The notes beneath the pieces are model-generated. The model saw only the letters and a list, made by a program, of their open reading frames with translations, did not search any database and was not told the DNA's origin. A stretch of DNA of 64,000 nucleotides, taken from NCBI RefSeq assembly GCF_000243415.2, contig NZ_KI912270.1, positions 4,791,737 through 4,855,736 on the forward strand, read 5' to 3'. Origin of the DNA: Mycolicibacterium tusciae JS617 (GTDB taxonomy: Bacteria > Actinomycetota > Actinomycetes > Mycobacteriales > Mycobacteriaceae). The position numbers were made by a program, and so were the translations under genes. Shown in pieces: positions 1 to 9,084 of this stretch; the first letter of the stretch is position 1; every line of letters starts with the position of its first letter.

Positions 1-1270
1 CCGGCGCAGCACTGGTAGTCATCACCAGATTCGTTGCGCCAGGGCTGATATACACCTGGTCGGCCTCAACGGGCTCCGGGTCGCGTACCCCCTTGGGCAG
101 ATGGACAAGCCGGTTGTCTGCCGAACCGAGAGGTATCGGCAGACCCTGCCCGGACAGGATGGTGACCTCGGCGGCGCGGTCGGTGGCGCCCTTCGACCAG
201 GCCAGGCAGGTCGTCGCGTTCACTGCGGTATTCACCAGCCGCAGCCGAGTGGCCGGATAGAACGACACCGGCAAGTTGTCCACCACCGGCACCGGCGCCA
301 ATTTGTCGGGAGCCACCTGTATCGGGGCCACGTCGCCGAACGAGTTCGCCGATCGCAGCAGTGAAGCGGCGAACGGCGAAATCCTCTGCACACCGTCGCG
401 CAACAGCACGTATAGCGATTCTGCGGTGTTGGGCTGGCCCAGCTCGCGCACCGAGAGCACCGACCCGATCACCGCGCCGTCGGCCACCTCCCACCGGGAC
501 TTCTCCCCCGCCCCCGGGATCGCCGGACTGACCAACGGATCGGTCGCCGGAAGAGCGTCAAACAACGCCCGAGACAGCGGAATTGGATCCGGAGCGGTGG
601 TGTCCACACCCAACGCCAGGGCCACGGCCGTATTGCTCAGATCGATCTCAGAACGGTGCCCCTCCCAGATGACGTAGGTGCGATCACCGTAGCGACCCAG
701 GATGGCGTCAGGCATCTGCAACGGCGCTGATCGCTCGCCCATACTGAGCTGCCCGGCGATCGCGGTCACCACCGGTTCAGAGGCCGCCGACGCGGTCGAC
801 GTCGCCGTAGGGGCGGTGTCACACACCGCCCACTTCGACGACGATGCGGTACGCACAGGCATCGCTGCGGGAGCGCCCACGATTCCGACGAGCGGGCCCT
901 GCGGGTACTTCTCCAACTCCGGGGCCTTGACGAACGTCGGGTTGTTCGCCTGGCCGGCGATCAGCCGGGCGCTCATCAGATTCAGTGCCGGGTGCAGCCT
1001 GCCGTCGACCCTCACATAGACCGCGCCGGTGTCCCGGTCGGCCAAGATCGCCGACTGGCCCACTTGCCCGGCGGGCTTAAACCACGACAGCACGAACATC
1101 AGCGCCATCGCCAGCAGTGTGAACGTCACCCCCAGGATCAGCGCGGCGCTGCGGCGCTGTTCGGGATCGTATTCCAGCCGCACTCCGTGATGACTCAGTG
1201 CCGCGGCATTGCGGCGGTTCCAGAAGTAATGGGCCGTCACTTGCAGCCGCGAGGTCAGATTCAGCGCCAT
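1..1270 (-). CDS. eccB: EccB, ESX membrane-complex subunit (3' end cut by window edge)
   Basis: EccB is a core subunit of the type VII secretion channel: a single-pass membrane protein with a large periplasmic part. The reading frame starts at an ATG at 1270 (MALNLTSRLQVTAHYFWNRR), the usual EccB opening, with a cytosolic amphipathic N-terminus. One membrane segment follows at about residues 37-58 (AALILGVTFTLLAMALMFVL), then periplasmic EccB repeats with the cysteine near WAVCDTA and a second near NATTCLAW. About 423 codons are present; EccB proteins are usually nearer 480-500 residues, so the C-terminus lies beyond the left edge. It follows espG on the same strand with a 78-bp gap, consistent with one ESX operon. 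Confidence 0.93.
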   Translation of the reverse strand, partial: MALNLTSRLQVTAHYFWNRRNAAALSHHGVRLEYDPEQRRSAALILGVTFTLLAMALMFVLSWFKPAGQVGQSAILADRDTGAVYVRVDGRLHPALNLMSARLIAGQANNPTFVKAPELEKYPQGPLVGIVGAPAAMPVRTASSSKWAVCDTAPTATSTASAASEPVVTAIAGQLSMGERSAPLQMPDAILGRYGDRTYVIWEGHRSEIDLSNTAVALALGVDTTAPDPIPLSRALFDALPATDPLVSPAIPGAGEKSRWEVADGAVIGSVLSVRELGQPNTAESLYVLLRDGVQRISPFAASLLRSANSFGDVAPIQVAPDKLAPVPVVDNLPVSFYPATRLRLVNTAVNATTCLAWSKGATDRAAEVTILSGQGLPIPLGSADNRLVHLPKGVRDPEPVEADQVYISPGATNLVMTTSAAP

Positions 1271-1348
1271 GGCGCCAACCTTACTAGCGGCGATACCCCG
1301 AAATCGGCACTAATTTTTTGCCCCCCGACATGTGCACTCATGGTCAAA

Positions 1349-2215
1349 CTACGCGGCGGCGCGCGGCACCGACAGCAGACCGGCGAGGTCCTCGCGCAAC
1401 GCCTCCGGCGTCGCCGGCCACAGGCTCATCCACTGCCTACCGTCGGCCGATGTACTGGTCGTGATGCTGACGCGCCCCAGTTCGGTGTCGGCCACGGTCA
1501 CCACCTGAGGATGAACGTGCTGGCCGATACCGTGGTCGATGACCATCGCCACCGCCATCGCCGACTCATCAAGGCGTGTGGCCGCCGCCAGCACCTCGGC
1601 CTGCTGAGGCTGCAATCCCAGCCGGCTCACCGCGGCGATCACCGCATCGCGGCCCTGCGGCGCAGCGGCCTCCAGCGTCGACTGCATCACGTCCGCCGCA
1701 ATATTGACCCCCTCGATGTCGGCCGGCGCGGCCACGCCCAACGCCGGCACCAGGGTTTGACACATCAGATCCACCTGGGCGGCCGGGTCATCGGTTTCGC
1801 CGACAGCATCAATGACCATGTCGTTGCCGTCGCGGGCCGCCATCGCCAGCCATCGCCGGTACCGACACACCACCACCACCCGTTCGTCCACCGTGGGACT
1901 CTCGCCGTTGTGAACCGGCTCCCCCGAGGGCCGGCGAATCGCCAGCACCGCTTGCCGATCGGGACGGCTCAACACGGCCATCCATTCCCGCACCGGCTCG
2001 TCGACCGCCCCGCCGGGCTTGATCACGCCCGCCTCGACGAGGCTCAGATACTCCGCAGTCTCGGCGATAGGGACTGGCCCGGCGGTGCTGTCGACGATCA
2101 ATTCGTGATGCACCGATGGAATAAACGGCTTGAGCCGCAACGCAACTGGCATCGATTCCACGCCCAGCAGCGCCTGCAATACCCACACGCCCCCGACCGT
2201 CGTGGTCAGCGCCAT
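1349..2215 (-). CDS. espG: EspG, cytosolic chaperone for PE/PPE proteins
   Basis: EspG proteins bind the tip of the PPE protein in a PE-PPE heterodimer and deliver it to the cognate ESX machine. The 288-residue length and the opening (VGGVWVLQALLGVESMPVAL) fit the EspG family (ESX secretion-associated protein). The C-terminal part has the usual strand pattern ending in a bulky-residue segment (GRQWMSLWPATPEALREDL). The start ATG at 2215 has a purine-rich GAGAGGGG stretch upstream. It lies between the Esx pair and eccB, the common place for espG, and so probably serves the adjacent PE/PPE pair. Confidence 0.88.
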   Translation of the reverse strand: MALTTTVGGVWVLQALLGVESMPVALRLKPFIPSVHHELIVDSTAGPVPIAETAEYLSLVEAGVIKPGGAVDEPVREWMAVLSRPDRQAVLAIRRPSGEPVHNGESPTVDERVVVVCRYRRWLAMAARDGNDMVIDAVGETDDPAAQVDLMCQTLVPALGVAAPADIEGVNIAADVMQSTLEAAAPQGRDAVIAAVSRLGLQPQQAEVLAAATRLDESAMAVAMVIDHGIGQHVHPQVVTVADTELGRVSITTSTSADGRQWMSLWPATPEALREDLAGLLSVPRAAA

Positions 2216-2243
2216 GTTCTACCCCTCTCCACTTTGAGCAGCA

Positions 2244-2277
2244 CAAAGGGGGGCCAACCGGGGTTGGCCCCCCTTTG
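2244..2277. terminator. Strong inverted repeat between the Esx gene and espG
   Basis: Two perfect 16-base arms (CAAAGGGGGGCCAACC and its complement) are separated by GG. The position, 31 bases after the Esx stop and 29 bases before espG, suggests an intra-operon attenuator or mRNA-processing/stability hairpin that would give more Esx than EspG. No U-run follows, so full intrinsic termination is not assured. Confidence 0.55.
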
Positions 2278-2308
2278 GGCGTTGTCGCTACCAGCTCCCT
2301 GGCGGGCC

Positions 2309-2605
2309 TTAGACCAAGAAGGTGTTCGCTGAGGCTCCGTCCTGGGAGACGAAGTCCACGCCGGCCTGGTCGGCGGCCCCACCGTGGCGGTGGATGACCT
2401 CTTTGCCTTCGTTGGTGGCGTCGATGATCATCTGCTGGGCCTGTGCGTAGGTGACCGACGCCTGATCGGTGCTGAAGTACTCGGCGATGCCGCCGAGCAG
2501 GTTCTGCGCCTCCGAAGCGATGCTGTCCAGCTCGCCGCTGAACGTGCCCAGTGCGGCGTTGTAGTCCACGATCGCCGCGGGGTTGACCTTGATCATTCCG
2601 TCCAT
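2309..2605 (-). CDS. Esx (WXG100-like) small secreted protein, second of the pair
   Basis: A 98-residue helical-hairpin protein of the WXG100 size class, presumably the partner of the Esx gene just upstream, forming the secreted Esx heterodimer. I chose the ATG at 2605 (MDGMIKVNPAAIVDY) because GAAAGGAA lies 8-10 bases upstream; the longer frame to 2758 would overlap the upstream gene and has no ribosome site. The turn that normally reads W-x-G reads E-Y-F (residues 42-44), so the classical motif is missing. The C-terminal half (AQQMIIDATNEGKEV) is helical. Which of the two is the EsxA-like or EsxB-like partner cannot be settled by eye. Confidence 0.82.
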   Translation of the reverse strand: MDGMIKVNPAAIVDYNAALGTFSGELDSIASEAQNLLGGIAEYFSTDQASVTYAQAQQMIIDATNEGKEVIHRHGGAADQAGVDFVSQDGASANTFLV

Positions 2606-2646
2606 AGTGGTGGATTCCTTTCGAATGTCTGTGGTGGTTGGGATGG

Positions 2647-2967
2647 TCAGGTGAAGCGCAGGCCGCCGGCGACCGACTGGATCTGCTGGGCGCTCTGCTG
2701 GTCGATGTTGGTGAAGTCCGGTGCGCTGTTGCGCAGCGCGCCGATCAGCGTCTCCCACCGCATGTTCATCTCGCGCTGGGCTTGCGAGATCTCCTCTGCG
2801 GTCGCGACGTTGGCGACACCGGCCTGCCCGTCGAGCCCACCGGTGGCCTGCAGTTCGGTCGAATGCTCCATGTAACGGCTGAGCACGTCGAGCGCCCGCA
2901 TCTTGAGGTCGTCGAGCTGGTCGGCGGTGGACTGGATCTGGGCCGCCCCAACAACTTGTTGTGACAT
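2647..2967 (-). CDS. Esx (WXG100-like) small secreted protein, first of the pair
   Basis: A 106-residue mostly helical protein starting at an ATG at 2967 with CAGGAG six bases upstream. Size, helical character and position between PPE and a second Esx gene identify it as one half of the ESX substrate pair. It has no W-x-G turn; the inter-helix segment is about residues 42-55 (TGGLDGQAGVANVA). The downstream Esx gene starts 41 bases after its stop. Secretion of the pair is expected to be co-dependent with PE/PPE and to need EccC. Confidence 0.8.
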   Translation of the reverse strand: MSQQVVGAAQIQSTADQLDDLKMRALDVLSRYMEHSTELQATGGLDGQAGVANVATAEEISQAQREMNMRWETLIGALRNSAPDFTNIDQQSAQQIQSVAGGLRFT

Positions 2968-3051
2968 GAAAACTCCTGTTCTGGAAGATGTTTTGCGTTC
3001 TAGGAAGAAGTGTATGGGCGTCTACACACCCCGCCGTGCGCTAATTTGTTG

Positions 3052-4281
3052 TTACCTGTCCCCCCTGTCACCAGCCGGTCGGGCAAGCGTGACCTGCATC
3101 GTTCGTCCCTGTCGCTGCTCGGTCGCCGCGCCGCCATCTCGTCCCATCGCTGAGGCCGGAGCGCCATAGAGACCGCCGGTGCCCGCACCGCCTGACGGGT
3201 GAGGCCCGGCAGCCACCGGTTCGGGAACCCCGCCGAATCCACCCGGTAACTTCGGTGCGGTCGGGGTGCTGAAGCTGCCCACCGGGCGGGTGTAGGAACT
3301 GGTCGGGACGACCCCGCTGCCGCCGGCGCCGATGCCACCGCCGCCCCCGCCGCCACCGCTGAGCGCCGCCATCGCCGGCGAGGCCACCGGCGTGCCCGTG
3401 AGCGGACCCGCTGATGGGGCGCCACCGAGGCCGCCCATGCTCGAGGACAACGGTCCCAGTAGGCCCATCGGCATCTGCGCGAACTGGCCGAGCATTTGGG
3501 GGGCTTGGCCGAGCATTTGCGGGGCTTGGCCCAGCATTCCCGTCATTGAGGAGAACTGACCCATCATCGCCATCGGCGATCCCATGGCCGAAAGCGCATC
3601 GGCTGGCGCTGAGGCCGCTTCGCTCGCCGGCACCGCCGCGGTGCTGGCCTGCTGCATGCTCTGCGAGCTGGCCTGCAATGCACCCTGGACACCGGTCTGT
3701 GCGCCCGCGTTTGCTAGGGCGGCCAGCGCTGCCGCCGGGTTTGGTGCCATCGGTGCGAACGGAGGCGGTGTGGCCAGCACGCCCACCGCCGCGGCGACGA
3801 CACTTTGAAAACCGGACGCGATCGCGGCGTTCTGGATCCATTGCCGCTGGTACTCGGCGACCAACGCGGCGATGGCGGGGCTGTTCTGCCCGATGAAGTT
3901 CGTCGCGACCAGCGCCTCGGTGTCAACGAGGTTCTGATCCGACACCGGGCCAGGCACCATCGTGGTTTTGGCCAGGTGCCAGGCGTCCACGATCGCTGTC
4001 GCCTGCACTACGGCTTCCTCGAACCAGGCCACCGCTGTGCCTAAGATCGCCGCGAACGCTTGCGCAGTCATCGTCATCGCCGCGCCGCCCGCGCCCTGCC
4101 AACCCACCGCGGCGGTGGTGCTGGTGCTGGTGGTCATCGTCGCGATCTCGGCGGTCAGCATCGCCGCGACCGCCTGATGCGCCGCCGCACAGGCCGCAGC
4201 GCTGGCAGCCTGATCACCGGCGGCGTGCTGGTAATAATTGACCTGCGGCGGGTTGAGCGCCGAATCCCCGAAGCCTGGCAT
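3052..4281 (-). CDS. PPE family protein
   Basis: A 409-residue PPE protein. The N-terminal about 170 residues are the conserved helical PPE domain, opening NPPQVNYYQ (the signature reads P-P-Q rather than P-P-E, residues 11-13), with a W-Q-G turn at 61-63 and the conserved block NFIGQNSPAIAALVAEYQRQ. The rest is Gly/Ala/Pro/Met-rich and includes a short tandem repeat (GQAPQML) and a poly-Gly run. It follows PE by 15 bases, so the two are probably co-translated, form a heterodimer and are exported by this ESX system. The start at 4281 is an ATG. Confidence 0.9.
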   Translation of the reverse strand: MPGFGDSALNPPQVNYYQHAAGDQAASAAACAAAHQAVAAMLTAEIATMTTSTSTTAAVGWQGAGGAAMTMTAQAFAAILGTAVAWFEEAVVQATAIVDAWHLAKTTMVPGPVSDQNLVDTEALVATNFIGQNSPAIAALVAEYQRQWIQNAAIASGFQSVVAAAVGVLATPPPFAPMAPNPAAALAALANAGAQTGVQGALQASSQSMQQASTAAVPASEAASAPADALSAMGSPMAMMGQFSSMTGMLGQAPQMLGQAPQMLGQFAQMPMGLLGPLSSSMGGLGGAPSAGPLTGTPVASPAMAALSGGGGGGGGIGAGGSGVVPTSSYTRPVGSFSTPTAPKLPGGFGGVPEPVAAGPHPSGGAGTGGLYGAPASAMGRDGGAATEQRQGRTMQVTLARPAGDRGDR

Positions 4282-4296
4282 GGGTCTTCGACAGTT

Positions 4297-4602
4297 CTAA
4301 ATGGCCAGTGCCGTCTGCTGCAGCACGTCCATGGCCGCGTAGCTGGTGCCGTTGACGCCGACATTGCCGGCAAACATGGCCCGGGTCATCGTCAGCTGAG
4401 TCAACGCGGACACCGCGGCGGCTCCGCGCCCGTTCAGTGCCGCTGCAGCGGCCATCGACGCCGGATCGCTGCCGGGAGGCAGCACCGTGGTCATGACCGG
4501 AGCCGCTCCGGACGTCCCGGCCGCCATCCTCCCGGCGCCTGCGGCCTCGGCAGCTGACAGCATCCCCAGCAATGCCGGATCGACCCCAATTGGAACACCC
4601 AT
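4297..4602 (-). CDS. PE family protein
   Basis: A 101-residue PE-only protein, partner of the adjacent PPE. The ATG at 4602 has GGGAGG upstream. The sequence is two Ala-rich helices followed by SYAAMDVLQ: Tyr88-x-x-x-Asp92 is the YxxxD/E C-terminal secretion signal of type VII substrates. It lacks an exact Pro-Glu near the N-terminus, as plasmid PE proteins often do, so the assignment rests on size, the YxxxD motif and gene order eccC-PE-PPE-esx-esx-espG. Confidence 0.82.
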   Translation of the reverse strand: MGVPIGVDPALLGMLSAAEAAGAGRMAAGTSGAAPVMTTVLPPGSDPASMAAAAALNGRGAAAVSALTQLTMTRAMFAGNVGVNGTSYAAMDVLQQTALAI

Positions 4603-4810
4603 TGTGTTTGCCTCCCGATTCGTGGTGGTGATTTGGCCTCAGTTTAATAGCAGTCAGCGCGGGGTACCTGCGCTAAATTCCGCAGCTGCGCGGCTACCCG
4701 CATTGACCTGCGGGTTTGTCGAGCATCGCTGCGGAAATAGTCTCGCATCGGCACGGCGGGACACCGATTTCGTTGCCACCCCGGCGCCGCGCAGGTGTCT
4801 CGTGGGCGCA

Positions 4811-7800
4811 TTAGCTGGGCCTCGCCGACGTTGAATGCCGCCGAGGCGCCGCGCGGGCCGGCTCGGGAGTCCAGGCCACCAGCACACCGTCGGTGCCGCC
4901 GGGTTGGACGTAGATGCCCTTGCCTTGACGTTGCGGTTCAGCGTAGACGCCGCTGATGATCGGCCCGTTCTCTCGGCGCCCGTCCAGGATGATGGTCGGT
5001 TGCAGCCCGCCGACGAGTCTGCCGAGCACGCTGTTGCCGGAGGCCAGGAAGCTCCACAGCTTGATGTCGGCGGCGGCGATGATGTGCAGCCCCAACTGGT
5101 CGGCCCCCTCGACGTGGCTCGCCAGCTTCAGCAGCGGATTCTCCGCCGAATTCCAGGACGTGATGTCGTCGATGACCACGAAAATCTTGCGGCCCGTCCA
5201 GAACTGGCGCGACAGCATTTCCGATGGGCTGGTGCCCGGCGGCGGGGTGCGCCTGTTGAACAAGTCGTCCAACTCGGTGGCGGCCAGGGCGATGTCGGCG
5301 CGGGTGTAGGCATAGCGAGACAGCCACGTGTCCTCGGGTACCACGCCCAGATGGCGGCGGCGCGGATCGATCAGCACAATGGTGGCCTCGTCGGGGCGGT
5401 AATGGGCCATGATGCTGTGCATCATCGTGCGCAGAAACGCTGTCCGCCCGGACTGCGCGCGTCCCACGACAACGGCGTGGGGGTTCTCGGCGAAGTCGAC
5501 GAACGCGGGTCCCAGATCGGATTCGGACAACCCGAACGGGACGAAGTCGCGCTGCGCACCGCCATTGATCTTGGCCAAGACGTCGGCCAAGAGCACCATC
5601 TCGGGCAGCCGTTTGACCTCGGCGAATTTCCCGGTCCCGGCCACCCGCCGCACCACCGCGCCGACGCCGCGGGAGTCGATGCGCCCGGACGGATCGTTGG
5701 CCAGTACCGGCTCTCCGACCATGATGTGGAATCCGGCGGCGCTCAGTCCGCGCCCGGGCTTGACAGGAACCTCCTTGCCGCGGTTGATCGTGGGGTCGCG
5801 GCGGCCCAGCTCCGATTCCCGCTCGTCGGTCATCCGCAGCTCGATACGCTCGGTGGACAGGTTCTTGATCGGGCTGGGAATCTTCGACAGATAGCTGGTG
5901 TGAGTGACGATGGTGCGCACCCCGTAATTGCCGGCCCGCTGCAACGCGAGCACTTGATCGACCTGTTTCTGGCCCGAATCGTTGAAGTTGGCCCAGCCGT
6001 CGATGACCAGCACCACATCGCCACCCGATACGCCGATGTCGGTCGGGTTGGGGCCGAACTTGGCTTCACGGACCTGTTCCATGTCCAAACCGCGGGCCGC
6101 GAAAAGTCGTTCACGCTCCTCGACGATGCCGCGCACGGTGGCCAGCAGACGGGTGACGCCCTCGGTGTCGTGCAGCGCTGCCACCCCTGCCACGTGCGGA
6201 AGGTCGCTCAACCGGTCCAATTGCGGGCCACTGGCGGCGATGCAGTAAAACTGCACCCGCTCGGGCCGGTACATCAACGCGCCCGCGGTAATCATCGTCA
6301 TCACCGCGTTGGTGTGGCCCATCCGCGGGGCGCCGACGATGAGCACGTTGCTTTCCAGCAGATTGAGACAGCACACATCCTGGCGGTGTTCGCGGGGACG
6401 GTCCTCCAGCGCCACCGGCAGAACCAGACCCGGATTCTGACCGTAATCGACATCCCACGGCTTGCCGCCGCGCAGGCGGGCCACCAAGTCGTCCGCGGAC
6501 GGCGGAACACCCAGCGGCGGGAGCCACATCTCGCGCGGCGGGGCCGCCCCGGTTGCCTGAAGCGAGCCGATCACCCCGTCGATGATCTTCACACTCGTTT
6601 CTTCGGGCAGCCGAACAGGTGCCGCGGTGTCACGCTCCACCGGCTCAGCGAGCAGGCCATCAATATCGGGCGCCTCTTCGGCCGTGAACGGTCGCGGCTC
6701 AAACCAGGTGCCGGCCTCCAGCGGCCGACTGTCATCAGGCCCGGACTGCGGCACGAAGTCAGCCGAGGAATAAAAGAACCGGAACTGGCGCGGCTGGCGT
6801 TGCGCTACCCGCAGATATGCCGTTCCCTCCGCGCCCTTTTCGTCGATCTTCGCCGCGATACCCACACCGAGCGCCTCGCGGGAATCTTCCTCGGTACCGG
6901 TGCGGCCGGCGATAGTAAAGCCCAGCAATTTGCGGATGTCGCGCAGCTTTTGGGTGTCGACCGTCTGACCGACCAACTGCAGGAACATGTGGTAGGCGCG
7001 GCCCTGGCGCATAATCCGCCAAAACAGACTGCGGAACTTATCGCCCCAGTCCTTATCGCTGAGCAGCTCCTGGTATTCGTCGGCGATGACCCACAGCACC
7101 GGCACCGGCGGCAGCGACGGATCGGTCAGCCGCCGCTGGTTGTAGACCGTCAGGTCCACCACGTCGGGCCCCGCGGCGTTGCACAACGCGCCGCGGCGAT
7201 CCAATTCGCCCTCCAAGGCCTCATACATGCGCCCCACCAGGTGGCGCTCATCGGCGAGATTGCTGACGCTGGCCACCACATGCGGGAACTGTTCCAACAC
7301 GCCGGCCGCAGACTTGAGCTTGAAGTCGAAGAACACCACGTTGGCGACCTCAGGCGAATGGGTCAAAGCCATCGACGCGACTTCAGTAATGATGCCTTCG
7401 GATTTTCCGGCGCCGGTCGTGCCGATGAACAGCGAGTGCATGCCCATGCCCTGCTGGCTGCCCTCCTTCAGATCCAACTCCACAACCTGGCCGCTGTCAT
7501 CCAAGCCCACCGGAAACCGCATCCAATCCGGCCCCTGGCCGCGCCGTGGTGACCACAACCGGTCCACGTCCAAATTGCGGGGATCGCGCACTCCCAGCGC
7601 GTCGAGCAAAGTGCGCCGCTGAGTGTTCTCACTGACCGTGGCAGTGACACCGCCCGCGGCGCGGTGGCGGGCCATCGCTCGAGCGAACCGCTCGGCCGCG
7701 GTCACCGACATCTGGTCGGCCGTGGCGTAAAAGGCGTCGTCGAGCTCGTCAGAGGACAGATGCTGCACACCGCTGACCGGCGTGAGATCCTCGGCGGGCA

Positions 7801-8983
7801 TGCGTTTACGCAGAGCGCCGTCGACGAGGCGGTAGGTCGTCTCCGGGGAAAACCCGATCCAGCTTTTCGTGCCGAACGCATCCTGCGGCGACGGCGGCGG
7901 CACCGAGGGCGCCAGCCGCACAAACCACGTGCCGGCATACCCGGCGCTACCAGTCAGACCGGCCCAATCCTCCGGGGTCCCGCAGTTGTCGTCGATGATC
8001 ACCCGAAACGGCAACACGGTGTTCCCGGTGCCGTGCAGCCCGCCCACCGGTGGCGCCCACTCGCTGCGCGGCAGCTCGGCCTCGTCGAAGAACTCCTCCA
8101 GCACGGCCGGCGAGGAAAACAGCAACCGCCGCTCCCCGCAGCCGTCACGCTTGCTCTGATGCTGCATATGCGGCAGCCACTTCGCCCAATCCCACACCGA
8201 CGGTGCATCGCTGACCACCAAGATCTGCAGATCAGCAGGGCTGTGGAACGCCGCCAACTGACACATCATCGCCCGCAACAAGGCCCGAGCCTGATCCATG
8301 TCACCGACAAACGACACACCGGCGAAACGCGGCAGCCAAATCACCTTGGCCATGTCGTCGATGTATTCCTGCTCCAACAGGAACTTGCGCAGCGCATGCC
8401 CGGTAGCCGGCTCGATCTGCGACGCCTCAGGGATCTTCGGCTTCTCGATCTGCATCGCAAGCTTCACCTTGCCGACGCCGACCCGCACCTCGCCGAACAC
8501 ATCGGTCGCCGGATCGGACCCCGGCGAGCGTTCCCACATCCGCTCCGTGCCCACCGCGGCGACGAGCTTCTCAGGATCCCAATGAAAATGCTCGCGGTGC
8601 TCGAACTGGGCGCGGCGCTGCAACCCGATTTCATCGCGCACATCATCCTGGCGGGCGAAATAGTTGGCGCGGTACTGCCGCAGCTCACCCCACGACATCT
8701 TCTGCGCGGCACCGCGGCCGCGGAAAAGCATGCCGGCCATGCCGATCAGCATCATGATGCCGAAAATGCCGAAACCCGATGCGAAGCTGCGCATTCCGGA
8801 CATGTACATCGCGACGATGAACCCGACCACACCGACAATGAGGGCGATCGGCAACACGATCCCCCACACGCTGCGCGGCGGCGGGATGGGCGCCGGAATA
8901 GGTGGGTCAATCGCGATCTTGCCGCCGGCCGTGGCCGGCGGGCGCGGGATCGGACCAGGCCGCCTGAAAGGATGAGTCGTCAC
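4811..8983 (-). CDS. eccC: EccC, FtsK/SpoIIIE-type ATPase of the ESX system
   Basis: EccC is the motor and substrate receptor of type VII secretion. This is the single-chain form (1390 residues), as in ESX-3 and ESX-5. I place the start at the GTG at 8983 (VTTHPFRRPGPIPRPP), which gives the normal EccC opening; the frame stays open upstream to 9073. Two membrane segments lie at about residues 38-88. Three ATPase modules follow. The first P-loop is canonical (IGTTGAGKSEG, about 520). The second (VGAPRMGHTNA, about 883) has His and the third (VGRAQSGRTAF, about 1171) has Arg in place of the catalytic Lys. This fits the family picture in which ATPase 1 does the essential hydrolysis and the other two mostly bind substrate signals. 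Confidence 0.95.
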   Translation of the reverse strand: MTTHPFRRPGPIPRPPATAGGKIAIDPPIPAPIPPPRSVWGIVLPIALIVGVVGFIVAMYMSGMRSFASGFGIFGIMMLIGMAGMLFRGRGAAQKMSWGELRQYRANYFARQDDVRDEIGLQRRAQFEHREHFHWDPEKLVAAVGTERMWERSPGSDPATDVFGEVRVGVGKVKLAMQIEKPKIPEASQIEPATGHALRKFLLEQEYIDDMAKVIWLPRFAGVSFVGDMDQARALLRAMMCQLAAFHSPADLQILVVSDAPSVWDWAKWLPHMQHQSKRDGCGERRLLFSSPAVLEEFFDEAELPRSEWAPPVGGLHGTGNTVLPFRVIIDDNCGTPEDWAGLTGSAGYAGTWFVRLAPSVPPPSPQDAFGTKSWIGFSPETTYRLVDGALRKRMPAEDLTPVSGVQHLSSDELDDAFYATADQMSVTAAERFARAMARHRAAGGVTATVSENTQRRTLLDALGVRDPRNLDVDRLWSPRRGQGPDWMRFPVGLDDSGQVVELDLKEGSQQGMGMHSLFIGTTGAGKSEGIITEVASMALTHSPEVANVVFFDFKLKSAAGVLEQFPHVVASVSNLADERHLVGRMYEALEGELDRRGALCNAAGPDVVDLTVYNQRRLTDPSLPPVPVLWVIADEYQELLSDKDWGDKFRSLFWRIMRQGRAYHMFLQLVGQTVDTQKLRDIRKLLGFTIAGRTGTEEDSREALGVGIAAKIDEKGAEGTAYLRVAQRQPRQFRFFYSSADFVPQSGPDDSRPLEAGTWFEPRPFTAEEAPDIDGLLAEPVERDTAAPVRLPEETSVKIIDGVIGSLQATGAAPPREMWLPPLGVPPSADDLVARLRGGKPWDVDYGQNPGLVLPVALEDRPREHRQDVCCLNLLESNVLIVGAPRMGHTNAVMTMITAGALMYRPERVQFYCIAASGPQLDRLSDLPHVAGVAALHDTEGVTRLLATVRGIVEERERLFAARGLDMEQVREAKFGPNPTDIGVSGGDVVLVIDGWANFNDSGQKQVDQVLALQRAGNYGVRTIVTHTSYLSKIPSPIKNLSTERIELRMTDERESELGRRDPTINRGKEVPVKPGRGLSAAGFHIMVGEPVLANDPSGRIDSRGVGAVVRRVAGTGKFAEVKRLPEMVLLADVLAKINGGAQRDFVPFGLSESDLGPAFVDFAENPHAVVVGRAQSGRTAFLRTMMHSIMAHYRPDEATIVLIDPRRRHLGVVPEDTWLSRYAYTRADIALAATELDDLFNRRTPPPGTSPSEMLSRQFWTGRKIFVVIDDITSWNSAENPLLKLASHVEGADQLGLHIIAAADIKLWSFLASGNSVLGRLVGGLQPTIILDGRRENGPIISGVYAEPQRQGKGIYVQPGGTDGVLVAWTPEPARAAPRRHSTSARPS

Positions 8984-9084
8984 GAAAGCAACCCTAACCC
9001 CGCCCAGAACCCCATATCGGCACCAATTTAGGACCCCCGACAACTGACCCATTAGGGCCGTTGAGAACGTCAACCAACTTCCAC

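Noticed and set aside
992..2332. A 446-codon + strand frame across eccB, espG and the Esx gene.
   Set aside because: It lies opposite three well-supported ESX genes and has shadow-frame composition.
4835..7552. A 905-codon open frame on the + strand.
   Set aside because: It is antisense to eccC; high GC keeps opposite frames free of stops. The composition (His/Arg/Gln-rich) and lack of a ribosome site are typical of a shadow frame.
7664..9031. A 455-codon + strand frame.
   Set aside because: It is antisense to the N-terminal half of eccC, with no family features.
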